Notes under the pieces: model-generated | The model's input: only the letters and a program-made list of their open reading frames with translations | Database searches by the model: none | What the model was told of the DNA's origin: nothing | Shown: positions 21,201 through 32,588 of the stretch, one piece after another | Layout of the letters: each line of letters opens with the position of its first letter | Numbering within the stretch: position 1 is the first letter of the stretch | NCBI GenBank assembly: GCA_033064195.1 | Contig: JARBJD010000021.1 | Coordinates: 372,001 to 436,000, forward strand | Direction of reading: 5' to 3' | Length of the DNA: 64,000 nucleotides | Source of the DNA: Blattamonas nauphoetae | Taxonomy: Eukaryota; Preaxostyla; Oxymonadida | Made by a program: the position numbers and the translations under genes

Positions 21201-24092
21201 GATGAGGCAAACTGATCCGAATTGTTCCAAATTGGTCAATCACAACATCATCCCAATCGAAGCCAGGCAAGTCATCGCCACACAATGCTTTCGAGTACAG
21301 TCCAATCACAGCACACACGAACCATTCCATCAGATCCTGAAACAGACAGAATCAGAACAAAATCATCCAAAGCAACGAAAATGAACAGAAACAAGAAAGC
21401 GATAGCAGACCTTCCATTCAATCACTTCTTTCGCTTCACATTTCGAAGTGACCAACGATAACAGTGTTAGCATGCTCTCGTGCTCGACCAGAGAATCTGG
21501 AGAATCACTTGAAGATGTTGGATGATGCCACGCAAGGAGTGGATATCTGCGGAGGTTGTCAAGAAAACTAGTTGGACATTCAGATATTTCCACATTTAAG
21601 TCTTGTTTGTGGTTCAAGGCATCCAGTTCGAATTGTTGGGGTATCTCATCCTCTGGTGGGATTTCCAGGATGGTTTGAAGTTCGGCAGATGATATCAGTT
21701 GTCCTGACACGAGGCCATCTGGAATCTGTGGAGACAGGTGATTTGGAGTCAAGGTTCGACTGGATCCGGTTGTGTTCGATTCCAACGACTGGATTGCTGT
21801 GAGTTTCGATTCATTCTCATTCGACTTCAGTGCATTGACGGAGAAAGTCTGCTTCTCATTTTGTGGTCTTGATTCGAGATTCGTTGCGACCGATTTTGCT
21901 TGCGAATGGACCGACACTGTTGCTGTGTCTGAATCTGTGATTTCACTTTGACGTTGGAAGATGAGGTTGCTCTTGATGTGTTGAGAGTTTGCTTGTTTCT
22001 TTGGAGGAGTGAGGAGAGTGGGAAATAACTCTTTCGTTGGTGGTTATCGGCACCTATTTCATATTGTTTGAGTCGAGAGGGGTTGGCTAAATCTTGAAAG
22101 ACCGACAATTTCGACAACAGTTCACGCTTTTTTGGAGCCCATGAGGAAATCTTGCGGAGAGAAGCCAAAATTTGTTTTTCTTCCTCCATCTGCCGAGAGA
22201 GTTTTGATATCTCGTCCTCTGGCGGAAAATCCGGGACTAGCTGGTCGTTTCCAAGAACAATTGGGAAAAGTGAGATTGGGTTCATTTCCATTGATGAGAA
22301 CTGTGGTCCTGGGAAGTGTAAACCTTGAAGCTGGAGAGATGCTGGATTGGTCGTCGGAGTTCCACTAGATCCGATTGTGTTCGGTGCCAACGACCATTTG
22401 GAAGTGAGTTTCGATCCATTGACATCAGATAGCAGCGCATAGATGGATGTTTCAGCTCCCTCCGATCGCTGGCCTGATTGTGACTGGGTGTAGATTTGTC
22501 CTGCTTGTAAACGGAAGAACTCTACTTCTGTTTCAGAATCTGTGCTTTCACTTGAATGTGGGATGGTGAGGTCGCTCGAAAAGTTGTTGGATCCTCCCAA
22601 ATAGCGGGCATGAATGCGCGCTTCAGCAAAAAGTGATTCTCGAGCAAATTTGTAGAGATCATCAGTCAGAAACATGGTGTTATGCTAGAAAAGTTTGGTT
22701 GATGGCAGAGAGTAGAGTGAGAAGGAGAGTGTGAATGACAGAAACCTCTTTCTGTTTTCCTGAGGATCTTTCCACGATAGTACGGAAGAAGTCCATTGTG
22801 AGGATAAATGGGTTGAATATGAGATGGTTTTTCTTTAATTTGGCGATGAGATGGACGAAATATTTGGAGACAAGTTGGATTTCAGAGGAAACGGAATATG
22901 TGCTCTCCTGTCCATTTGTAGATGCGCTGAAAGAAGGAAGTGGATCTGAAAATCGGAGAAAGAAGAAAAAGAGTGAGGAAAACGGAAAGAAACTGATGTG
23001 AAATCGGAACAAGTTGTCCACAACAATATCATCCACTTGGAGAGGCGAATCAGCAAGTCCCAAGTTGAATCGAGACTCCACTCCGAGAATGCTCTCGATG
23101 TACCACTTCATCACCGTCTGAAACACCAAGAATGACAAAAAGTGAGGCAAACCTGCAATGAAACTGGGATCTTCTTCGACACAAGAAATTCCGTGAATTC
23201 GGAGAGAGGCATCATATTTCCAAGAGATCTCAGAAATATCGTTCCATCTTCCGATTGGCGAGGTTCAGAGACGGGAAGAAGAAATGGGCGATGTGAGTGA
23301 GGAAATGCAGGGGATGGATGGAGAATATCTTTCAATTTGACAAGGATATTCGGAGAAACGTCTCGGAATGCCATCAAAATTGATGATTCTCCCTGAAAAG
23401 TGCAAAGATCGATCAGGAACTTTTGGAGATGATGAGGGCTGTTCGGGTCTTTCAGTGATGTGAGTTCGAATGGGGAAGGGAAGAGAGAGCTCAGGACATA
23501 CTCACCTTCAGACGGTCCAGGACTCTCTTCCAAAAACGAAAGACGGAGATCATGGAAACGTGTGACGAAGAGTGGACTGTGAAGAAAGTAAATGTCCGTC
23601 GGTGGATGTTGGGAGAGTTGATAAAGAAGACTGAAAAATGGTTGAATTTGGTTGAAGTATTGCATCCATGCTTTGAAATGAGCGGGTGTACTGAACGTGT
23701 GGTTTAGCTCGGTGAATATCGTTGATAGACGACGAATTTCTTCTGAAATATCAGTCGCGAGGAGATCTTGAAAGAGTTGAGCGGTGTGTCCAACATCTGG
23801 TCCATAGACAGGTCCATTACTGTCAAGTTTGAGAACTGAAACGATATGTGAGAATGATGACGAAGATCCAAACCAAGATAGGCATGCCCATTCGAATCAT
23901 ACACAAAATCGCGGCCATCTGCGTCAGCATCATCTCCAACAGCAGTCTTTCGCAATACTGACTCCAGAAGCATTTCCACAAAGATCCCAATCAAGTCCTG
24001 CAGAAATCAGAGAAAAACGGGCAAACGAAGGAAACAGAGTGGTTGATCCATCCAAGAACAGCATCAGTGAGTGATTTAACATATTGCGACAT
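18276..24092 (-). pseudogene. Family 'd' large protein, copy G2 (short type), frameshifted
   Basis: This copy was used to define the d gene structure. The start is ATG at 24092 (MSQYVKSLTDAVLGWINHS). Introns are at 24035-23998, 23873-23836, 23152-23118, 22993-22946, 22745-22685, 21410-21337, 21213-21178 and 20674-20638, all GT-AG and 35-74 nt, and each keeps the frame. The protein appears helical (ARM/HEAT-like by inference), with a long serine-rich, probably disordered exon 6 and C-terminal blocks LPQLPFLWNRLRSAFRDGWP, SNCDFPPTLTNFL and LDIVIRAVSESSFLEDYENG. It ends at RTEFLKS. Relative to G4 there is a frameshift in exon 6 near 22,030, a roughly 10-nt loss near 19,655 and stops near 18,760, so it is probably not functional. 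Exon 5 is the short form, lacking about 100 residues found in G1, G3 and G5. Confidence 0.75.
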
Positions 24093-24214
24093 TCAAGAGA
24101 AATCATCTATGGGAAAGCTCGAATCGATGAAATGAGGTATTCTGCCGAACAATCGTCACAATTTTCGTTTATTCGCCGAAGAATTATCCTTCAAAATGTC
24201 TTAAAGAAAGGTGA

Positions 24215-24860
24215 TTGGACCCTTGATCTGTCGGAATCAAAAAAGGAAGAGAGAGAAAAAGTTGACGAGAGAGGAAGCTGACATGGAAGCCGTGGATGAG
24301 AAGAAGGTGGATCTTCTCGAGATGAGATTCGGAAACGAAGGAGTTGAGAGCGACAGCTGCCAATTTGAACGGCAGAAGGTTCGGATTAGTGAACGACGCT
24401 CGCACGGCTGCTCCAACACATCTTCAACTGGGAAGGATTTCTTGAAGATTGGAAGCAGTGTTTCTGCAAACACATTTGGGAGACCGCCGATGAGCTGGTC
24501 GACAGTTGGATCTGATTGGCTTACGTAGAAGTCGGTCATTGTGGATGGAAATGATAATTTCTGAGTGGCACAAGTGACCATCACATTGTTGAAGTCTTGG
24601 GCACGGAATTGTGGCGGGAAGAATGGGAGGGCTTGCTCGATAGACGATAATGGACCATCGAGATTCCTGGCAATGGCTGCGAGAGGAGCAAAATCCTTTT
24701 TTCAAAATTTTCCGATTTCGGTGAGAAATTGAGGAGTTTCTTCGAGCGATTTTGGGGCGGGGATGGGTGCGATGGCTGAGATCTGCTCCCCAAATTCAAG
24801 AAACTGTTGGACGGCTGGGCTTTGACTTGGGATGGCGTGCGGGATGAGAGAGGGAACAAA
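24215..24860 (-). pseudogene. Family 'c' remnant between G3 and G2
   Basis: Pieces of the c protein occur in more than one frame: the PSVQQFLEFGEQISAI region, MVTCATQKLSFPSTMTDFYV, SQSDPTVDQLIGGLPNVFAE and ESHLEKIHLLLIHGFHVSFL. The 3' end is lost at the same point as in the copies near 38.5 and 45.5 kb and replaced by a shared tail read elsewhere as SDRSRVQSPFFKT. The truncation therefore predates the array duplication. Confidence 0.75.
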
Positions 24861-25345
24861 TCAAAGCACCGGAAGATTCACAGCCAGAAGAGTCAACAGT
24901 GTGGTGTTCTCTTTCTGAATCAATGTGCCTGCTGTTGGATTGAGAGCACGGTAAAAGTGGAAAGATGATTGCTCATCAGCCAGCCCTTCTTCGTTCAGTC
25001 CGCGCAGAACTGCCTTCCACCTCTTCATCACAATCGGTTCGGCATTTTGACGGTGAGAGACGAAGGAGAGGAGGCCGTCCCGAAAAGCATTCTTTAATTG
25101 AACGCGTTCGATGGAGTGTAAGGTTTGTGTGAATGTGGCACAAATCGGAAGAACAGAGGCGAAGGTAATAGTCAACTCGTGAAAAACACTCAGTTTCAGG
25201 AAAACGAGCAGCAATCTTTCCAAGCGGGACAGATCCAGTGTCGCATCTTCGAGAGTGAGTCTGTTTTCAATATAACAGGAGATGGTGGCCTAACAGGTTG
25301 CAGAACCTATGTGAAGGCGATCCGGAGAACTGATTTCGTTGAGAG
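24861..25345 (-). pseudogene. Family 'b' remnant between G3 and G2
   Basis: It is the C-terminal half of a b gene: NLSTKSVL...VLQPV, then FLKLSVFHELTITFASVLPI and VMKRWKAVLRGLNEEGLADE, ending LLAVNLPVL. The N-terminal half is missing and the join near 25,300 is out of frame. Confidence 0.75.
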
Positions 25346-25428
25346 ATTCAAAGAGCTGGATATTGTTTCGATGGTCACAGATGAGAATCAGAGATCGAAT
25401 GCTGATGAGATGGTTGATTGTTCGAAGA

Positions 25429-28400
25429 CTAATTGATGGGACCAGACTCGAAAAAGGATGGTGATCTGACGTTTTCATGAAAAGTGACTTTCCCTTTCAA
25501 CGAACTGGACCATCTCATTGAAATTTCACGGAGGGCATTTTGTTCTTCAAGATGACCATCGTGAAAAGCAGTGCGGAGTCGATTCCACTGATAAGGCAAC
25601 TGAGGGAGCACACACGGCAATTTGACAAGATGATCGAAGAGAGCGAAAGCAGCTATGCGGATGAGAGCGTTGGCGCTGCCGAGAGCAGAGACAGTTCCAT
25701 CAAAGAATTCTGGAATGTCCAGAATGCATTTCGCAGCACCAACACGTTCACAGAAAGCTCTGCAGTGGATTAGTGATTGAGTGAGGATCTTGTCGTCAGC
25801 CTCGTCGAAAATGGAGGAGCTGAACTTTTCGGTTGGATCGACATCTCTCACGGGAGATTCAATGACAGGTGCGTATGAGGACAGTGCATATTCAGTGAGG
25901 CGAGAGGTGATGGGAATGGTGAGAGGGGATGTGAGGAGAGAATGAAAAATGGTCAGAAGTTGGAGTGAGTATTGTCTGAAGTGGGAGGACGATGAGAGAG
26001 TCAGAAGAGAAGAGTCGAGACTCGCTTCGAGAGGGGAGGGTGGAGTAGTGTGAGATGAATGCGGATCGAGCGTTGGCTCTTCGTCTGATCCATCAACCGA
26101 CGAAGACGGATGTTGGAAGTTCGCTTGAAGTGAGAGCAGAGTTGGTCTGAAGAAGGATAATTTGAGGAACGATGAATCAGCCTGAAAAGAGGCAAAATGA
26201 GAGAAGGAGAAGAGAGCACACCAGAACCTCCTTTCCCGAAGCAAGTTTCTGCAGAAGCTCCATCCACAACGAAATCCGTTTTGCCTCCGCAAATAAATAT
26301 TGATCGATCTGTTTTCTGATCTCGATGAGCTCTGGCTTTAGCAGTTTTGTGAAGTTTGTGAATTCTTGCGAGTGAAGAGTGCATTCGACGTCGGTCAGCC
26401 GATCTGCGTAATTCACGAGGCCTTCGTCCTCCAAATTATGAACAAGCACGTAGATTTGCTTCATCATGCTTCGTAAAGTGTCGTCCAAGTCAGAATCATT
26501 GGAAAGTGAATTGTGGAAGGAGTTGGCGACTTCACTGATGATGTCGTCCAACAAAGATTGAGCACAGATGGGAATCAGGGCTTCGGTGCGGATGAGATGG
26601 TTGATGAGGTGGATAAAGACAGAGGGGATCAGATTGTCCAGAAAGTGTTTATCGATACGCCTGTCGAGGCAGTGAGATACGGTGAGTTGATCGATCAGGA
26701 CAAGATAAAGCTTGGAGAGGCTGACAATGTCACGAGAGAAAGATTGCGCTGAAGATGCAGGAGATGCATCAGAAGGTGAAGTAGAGCTGTCTGAAAAAAG
26801 AAACCAAAACTGAAGAGACAAACTGATCCGAGCTGTTCCAAATTGGTCAACCACAACATCATCCCAATCGAAGCCAGTCAATTCATCGTTCTGCCAAGTT
26901 CTCGACTCAAGTCCAATCACAGCACACACGAACCATCCCATCAGATCCTGAAACAATCAAAAGCAGAAAGAGACCAAAAGAACGAAAGAATGGATAAACA
27001 AGAATCTGTTGGTAAACCTTCCATTTCAACACTTTCTTCGCTTCATCTCTCGAAGTGATCAATGATGATAACGTTTGGATGCTTTCGGCCTCGTTCAGAG
27101 AATCCAGAGATGCTGGCAAGGATGTTGGATCACGCCACGCAAGCAGTGGACAATTGTGGAGATTCTCAGGAACACTCTCTGGACATTCAGGCATTTCGAT
27201 GTTTCTTTCTTGTTTGTGGTTCAAGACATCCATTTCGAATTGTTGGAGTCGAGACGTGTCGAAGTGAACATCTTGAGTGATGAGTAAATTTGACGAATGG
27301 ATGTGCTTGTCCAGAGCCTTCAAGGATATCTGGCGGAGAGAAGTAATAATTTGTTCTTCTTCTTCTTCCGTTTGCCGAGAGACTTGATGCAGCTCAGCCT
27401 CAGATCGGACTTTTGGGACGATGTTAACTTCAGCCGATGAGAAAAGTGGTCCTGTGAAGAATCCATCTTGAAGCTGAAAAGGGGGACGATTGGGAGACGG
27501 AGGACGAGTGGATCTAGTTCTATTCGACTGGAATGACCAAGTGTCAGTGATTCTCGATCCATTTTCACCAGACATGAAAGTCCTGGTGGTGATATAGTCT
27601 CTCTCCCGTCCCTCAACAGATTCGGGAAACGAGGAGATGGAGTCAACTTGTGTATGGAACGACATTGTTTCTGCTTCAGGAGAGATGGCTTCGCTTGAAT
27701 GTGGGAGATGTTGAATAAGACCCTCTGGGCCTTCATGTGGTTGGGAAGCGGTTGGATCAAGTCCTGACAGTTCCACATTTCGTTCTCGTTGATGGTTAAC
27801 GGCACCCAAATCGAACTCGTTGGCGGAGAGAATCAATAATGTCCCTTTCTTCCTCCGTTTGCCGAGAGAGTTTGGACATCTCATCCTCTTGCGGGAATTC
27901 AGGGACGATGGGAAGGTCAGCAGATGAGAACAGCTGTCCTGGAGAGGCATCACCTTGAGGTTGGAGAGTGGGAAGATTGGGAGTGGGAGTTCGACTGCAT
28001 CTGGATCCGTTCGACCCCAACGAGTGGATGACAGTGCCGCTTGATCCGTTCTCATCAGATTCCATCGTATAGAGGCTTACACTCCCCCTCTCATACAGCT
28101 GTCCGGATGGAAAATGTGTGGCGAGTGATCCTGCTTGTGAATTGAAGATCTCTGTTGTTGGTTCAGAATCTGTGCTTTCACCTGAATGTGGGACGGTGAG
28201 GTGGCTCTGAGAGTTGTCAAATCCTCCCAAATCGCGAATGTGAATTTCTGCTTCTGAAAGCAGTGATTCACGAGCTTGTTCGAATATATCGTCCATCAAA
28301 AACAAAACATCACGCTGGAAAAGGTTGTTAAGGCAAGAAAAAGAGTGATAACGAGATTGATAATGATCCAAACCTCTTTCCGTTCACCTGCGGCCCTTTC

Positions 28401-30018
28401 GATAAGAGCTTGAAGAAAAGTGTTCCAACGAGATTCTTCATTATTTTCGAGCAAAGGACGATATTGTGAGAGATGTTCCGATAATACAGGTGACAGTGAG
28501 TCGCTCAGATGATCGTGATCAAAGCCTGGGAGCTGTTTTCGAGTGTACCAATCATGCAAGTCACTTAGAAATGCGGAAATCCATTGATCTTTATCGGACA
28601 GGAGTGAAGATGGGGAGCTCACAAATTGTAGTGTTGGAAAAGCGCCTAGATCCGCGAGGATGTTGGAAGGAAGATGGTTGGTATCAACAAGAGAAGTGAC
28701 GGCTGACACTACAACAGAACGGAGGAGATCGATTGAGTTGATCGTTGGGACAAGAACGAGATGGTGAGTGACCAAAGAGGCGATGAGGGAGACGAAATAT
28801 TTGGAGACAAGTTGGATTTCAGAGGAAACGGTATATGTGCTCTGCTTCGCATTTTCCGATGCTGATAACGAAGTGAGAGGATCTGAAAAGCGGAGAAGGA
28901 AGAAAAAGAGTGAGAAATAGAGGTGAGAAACTGATGTGAAATCGGAACAAGTTGTCCACAACGATATCATCCACTTGGAGTGGCGAACGAGCAAGTCCCA
29001 AGTTGAATCGAGACTCTACTCCGAGAATGCTCTCGATGTACCACTTCATCACTGTCTGAAACACGAACAATGACAAAAAGCAAAACATGCCTGCGACGAA
29101 ACTGGGATCTTCCTCGACACCGGAAATTCCGTGAATTTGGAGAGAGGCATCATATTTCCAAGAGATCTCAGAAATATTGTCCCATCTTCCGATTGGCGAG
29201 GCTCAGAGAGGGGAAGAAGAAATGGGCGAGGTGGGTGGGGTAATGCGGGAGATGGATGGAGAATAGAATTTAAATCCGCAAGTATATTCAGTGAAACGTC
29301 TTTAAAAGCCATCAAGATTGATGATGTTTGTGGAAAAGTGCAAAGGTTGGTCAAGAAATTTTGGAGATGAGGAGGGCTGTTTGGGTCTTTGATCGACGTG
29401 AGTTTGAATGGGTGTGGAAAGATAGAGCTCAGAACGTATGAATGTTCAGACGATTCAGGATCCTCTTCCACAAACGAAAGACGGAGATCATGGAGACTTG
29501 GGACGAAGATTGGATGGTGAAAAAATGAAAGGTTTTCCGGAGGATGTTGGCAGAGTCGAGAAAGAATGCTGAAAAATGGTTGGATTGGGTGGAAGAATTG
29601 CATCCGTGCTTTGAAATAAGCAGGTGAACTGAGCGTGGAGTTAAGCTCGGTGAATATTGCCGAGATCTGACGAATTTCTCCTGAAATATCAGTGTCCAAG
29701 ATATCTTGAAAGAGTTGAGCAAGGTGTTCATCGTCTGGTCCATACACGAGGTGAGGAATGTCGTGTTTTAGGACTGAAACGAGAAATGAGAAAGTGGAAT
29801 AATATCCAAACCGAGACAGGCACGCCCATTCCAGTCAAACACAAACTCACAGCCATCTGCATCAGTATCTTCTCCAACTGCTGTCTTTCGCAATACCGAT
29901 TCAAGAAGCATCTCCACAAAGATCCCAATCAAGTCCTGCAGAAATCAGAGAAAAACTGACAAACGAAGGGAATAGAGTTGCTGATCCATGTAAGAACAGC
30001 ATCAGTGAGTGATTTCAT
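25429..30018 (-). pseudogene. Family 'd' large protein, copy G3 (long type), truncated at the C-terminus
   Basis: The start is ATG at 30018 (MKSLTDAVLTWISNS), a little inside the start used by G2, G4 and G5. Exons follow the G2 pattern, with the long exon 5 (QWISAFLSDLHDWYTRKQL). The coding frame ends at 25429 (SPSFFESGPIN) shortly after the WNRLRTAFHDG block, so the C-terminal third is absent and replaced by b-gene debris. The first intron has AT where the others have GT at the donor; a GT eight codons' worth of sequence downstream (GTTTGTCAG) could serve in frame as a 29-nt intron. The donor of the intron before TVMKWY is GC. Exon 6 is read in two overlapping frames (27796-28371 and 26907-28055), pointing to at least one frameshift. 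A shortened protein cannot be excluded. Confidence 0.65.
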
Positions 30019-30369
30019 ATTTTTCGGCGAAAGTTTTCAGAAATATCTTATGGGAACACTTGTTTCAACATTGTGTGAAAAAGAGCGAAACACGAGAAGG
30101 AGAATGTTCCTGTATGAAAAAAGCGAAATGGAACAAGGTGGAACTGAATTTGGTGTCCACACGGCATGGCGATTGGAGGAAGTGTTGCAGGTCACCTCGA
30201 CAACCAAGTATACGCGGAATGAATTGAGGAACTCGTCTTTTGAGGTTGGCGTCTCTTGCCTTGTCCTGAACACCCTTCTCAAACACTTTCAGCGATGTCT
30301 TTGAAGGACGATGACGTTGATATAGAAAATCTGGTGGTTGTGCTCACTCCGACAATTCTATCCAGACGT

Positions 30370-32470
30370 CATGATTTGAGAAACTCGGTACGAAGTGTTT
30401 CCCCAACACGATGTAATACACTTTAGTGCCTCCGATGGATAAAGAAGTTGACAGATGGATTCTGGTGTCGTTCACTCCAATCCAGTTTGAGAGAGAAGAG
30501 AGGAGAAATCGTGCTCCATCATTTCTTGTTCGTTCTGAAAATCACGAATCGAACGAAGAAGAATCCCAATCACACAAATCCCGTTTTCGTAGTCCTCCAA
30601 AAACGACGATTTCGACACTGCATGAATCACAATGTCCAGCACTCCAAAATGCACCATGTGAATCTGAGCAGAAAGAGAGCTCATGCACACAAGTCTCTTC
30701 ACAAACTCAAACACGACAGACACGACTGTGGGAACAGGAGAACTGAAGAAATGAGAGAGAGAGCAAGACACACAGCAGAAATTGTTGAAGCGTTGGAAGG
30801 ACCCCATGTTCAAATACAATCGAGGCATCTGAAAAGATGATGGAAATCGAAAAAAGATACCAGCGGGACAGAGAGTGTTCATCAAATACGCGAAGCGAGA
30901 GATTCGATCGGTCACACCTCTTGTTTCCATCGACATGAAGCCGGGGATGGGTGTGGGGAAGCTTGAGAGCTTGCGAGATGTGTCGAGGGAGATGTGTGGT
31001 TTGATTCGATGTTCGAAGTGATCGAAGTTCAGGTGTGTGTTCGTGTGGGCGAGAGCTGATCCGAATCCAGTTGGGATGTTCAGCAATTCGAGAGACTCGC
31101 AATGATTTGTGATAACCAATTCTTGTGAACTTTCCATTCGGGTGTTGTTTCCATGTAAAACTGATTTGAATAGTTCTTTCATACGTTGGCACTCGCCGAG
31201 TGGGGCTGTGGCAACGAGCAGCGTCGATATCATCGCTTTCAAAGGTTCGACCATTTGGAGAAGATCCAATGTCAACCACAGAATGGGAAGGAAGAAACGG
31301 ACAACGAGAGGAGGTGGGAAATAAAGAAAGAGGTGAAAGGTGTCAAAGATGAGAGGAGTGTCAAACAACCAATGTGAGTTGAGCAAAGGCTGTCCAGACC
31401 TGATCACCTCTTTCTCGATCAGATCGAGATGCACTCCTCGTCGACAGAGCGTATGAAAACCGCACAACGACGTGTTGATGAGAGAGTGTGACGCCACAGT
31501 GGAAAGTGTGTGAGGATGGAGGAAGAAGTCGAGAGGGTTCGTTCGGAGAACTCGTTCGAAGATGAGGTCGAGAGGAGGCCGATCTTGTTGGTGTCCGCTG
31601 AGAGCGGAGTGGCAGAGGAATGTGAGGTGGTTCTCGAAAGGAAGAAGAGCGGTCACATCGATTTCTGGATGTGTCTTGAGGAAGTTGGTGAGAGTTGGAG
31701 GAAAGTCACAATTCGAGAGAAGTGCCATCATAAGACAGTACGAAATGAGAAGTTGAACAGAATCATTGTTTTTCTGACCGCTGATTAGATCATAAAACTC
31801 GGAACTGATTCAGGAGACAACATGTTGGTGTTGCTCGAAAGAGAGAATGATCCGAGTCGCGACATCTTTCCTGATCCTTCCTTCAATCGAGCAACGTCGG
31901 AGAGCCATGACGAAATGGATTGAGGCGAAAAGGAGAGTTCTCCAACTCAAATCGGCGGAGAAGAGGCCGTTCCGGTCGAACTGTTCCACGTGAAAGTGTG
32001 GCTGAGTCCCATCAGGAACTGCCGCATTGATCATGTTTGTCGAAATCTGAAGAATGGCACGTTGTTCCTCAGGTGAGCCATCACGGAAGTCAATGCGGAG
32101 TCGAGTCAACAGATCGGGCAGCTGATGAATAACGTACAAATTGCCGACGAGCTGGTCGAAGAGCGATGAATTCTGGGATGTCGAGAATGCATTTCTCAGC
32201 ACCAACGAGTTCACAGACAGCGTTGCAGCAGATCAGTGACTGAGCGAGAATCTCATCGTCGGACATGTCGAAAAATGAGGAGCTGAACTTTTCGGTTGGA
32301 TCGACTTCTTCAAAGGGAGATGTAACGAGTGCTTCGTTCATGAGCAGTTCCTGTTCAGTGGGATAAGATGGGGTGAGAGAAGAAGAGAGAGGGGAGGTAA
32401 GGAGAGAGTGAAGGATCGTCAGAAGTGGGAGACACTCTTGCTTGATTTGGGTTGGCGACGAGAGAGATGG
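30370..32470 (-). pseudogene. Partial 'd' copy (G3'), C-terminal half only
   Basis: It begins within the exon after DPTEKFSSSFFD and runs through LLSNCDFPPTLTNFLKTHPE, LDIVIHAVSKSSFLEDYENG to SSLLSQTGLE, where a TGA falls (30472). No start or first exons exist. The 419-residue frame from about 31731 to 30472 is open and keeps a region (MPRLYLNMGSFQRFNNFCCV) that is interrupted by stops in G2, G4 and G5, so it preserves the ancestral reading there. The 3' flank (about 30,030-30,400) matches the flank between G2 and G1. Confidence 0.7.
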
Positions 32471-32588
32471 AAGAGATCAGGTGAAGGTCTTGTGAAAAGG
32501 ATCCTGTAAATAACTCATGAAAGAGTTCAGGGCCGTGCTCAGCATGTTCACTCCGATCAAGCGCAGAGGAGAAGAGTGAAGTTGTGGC

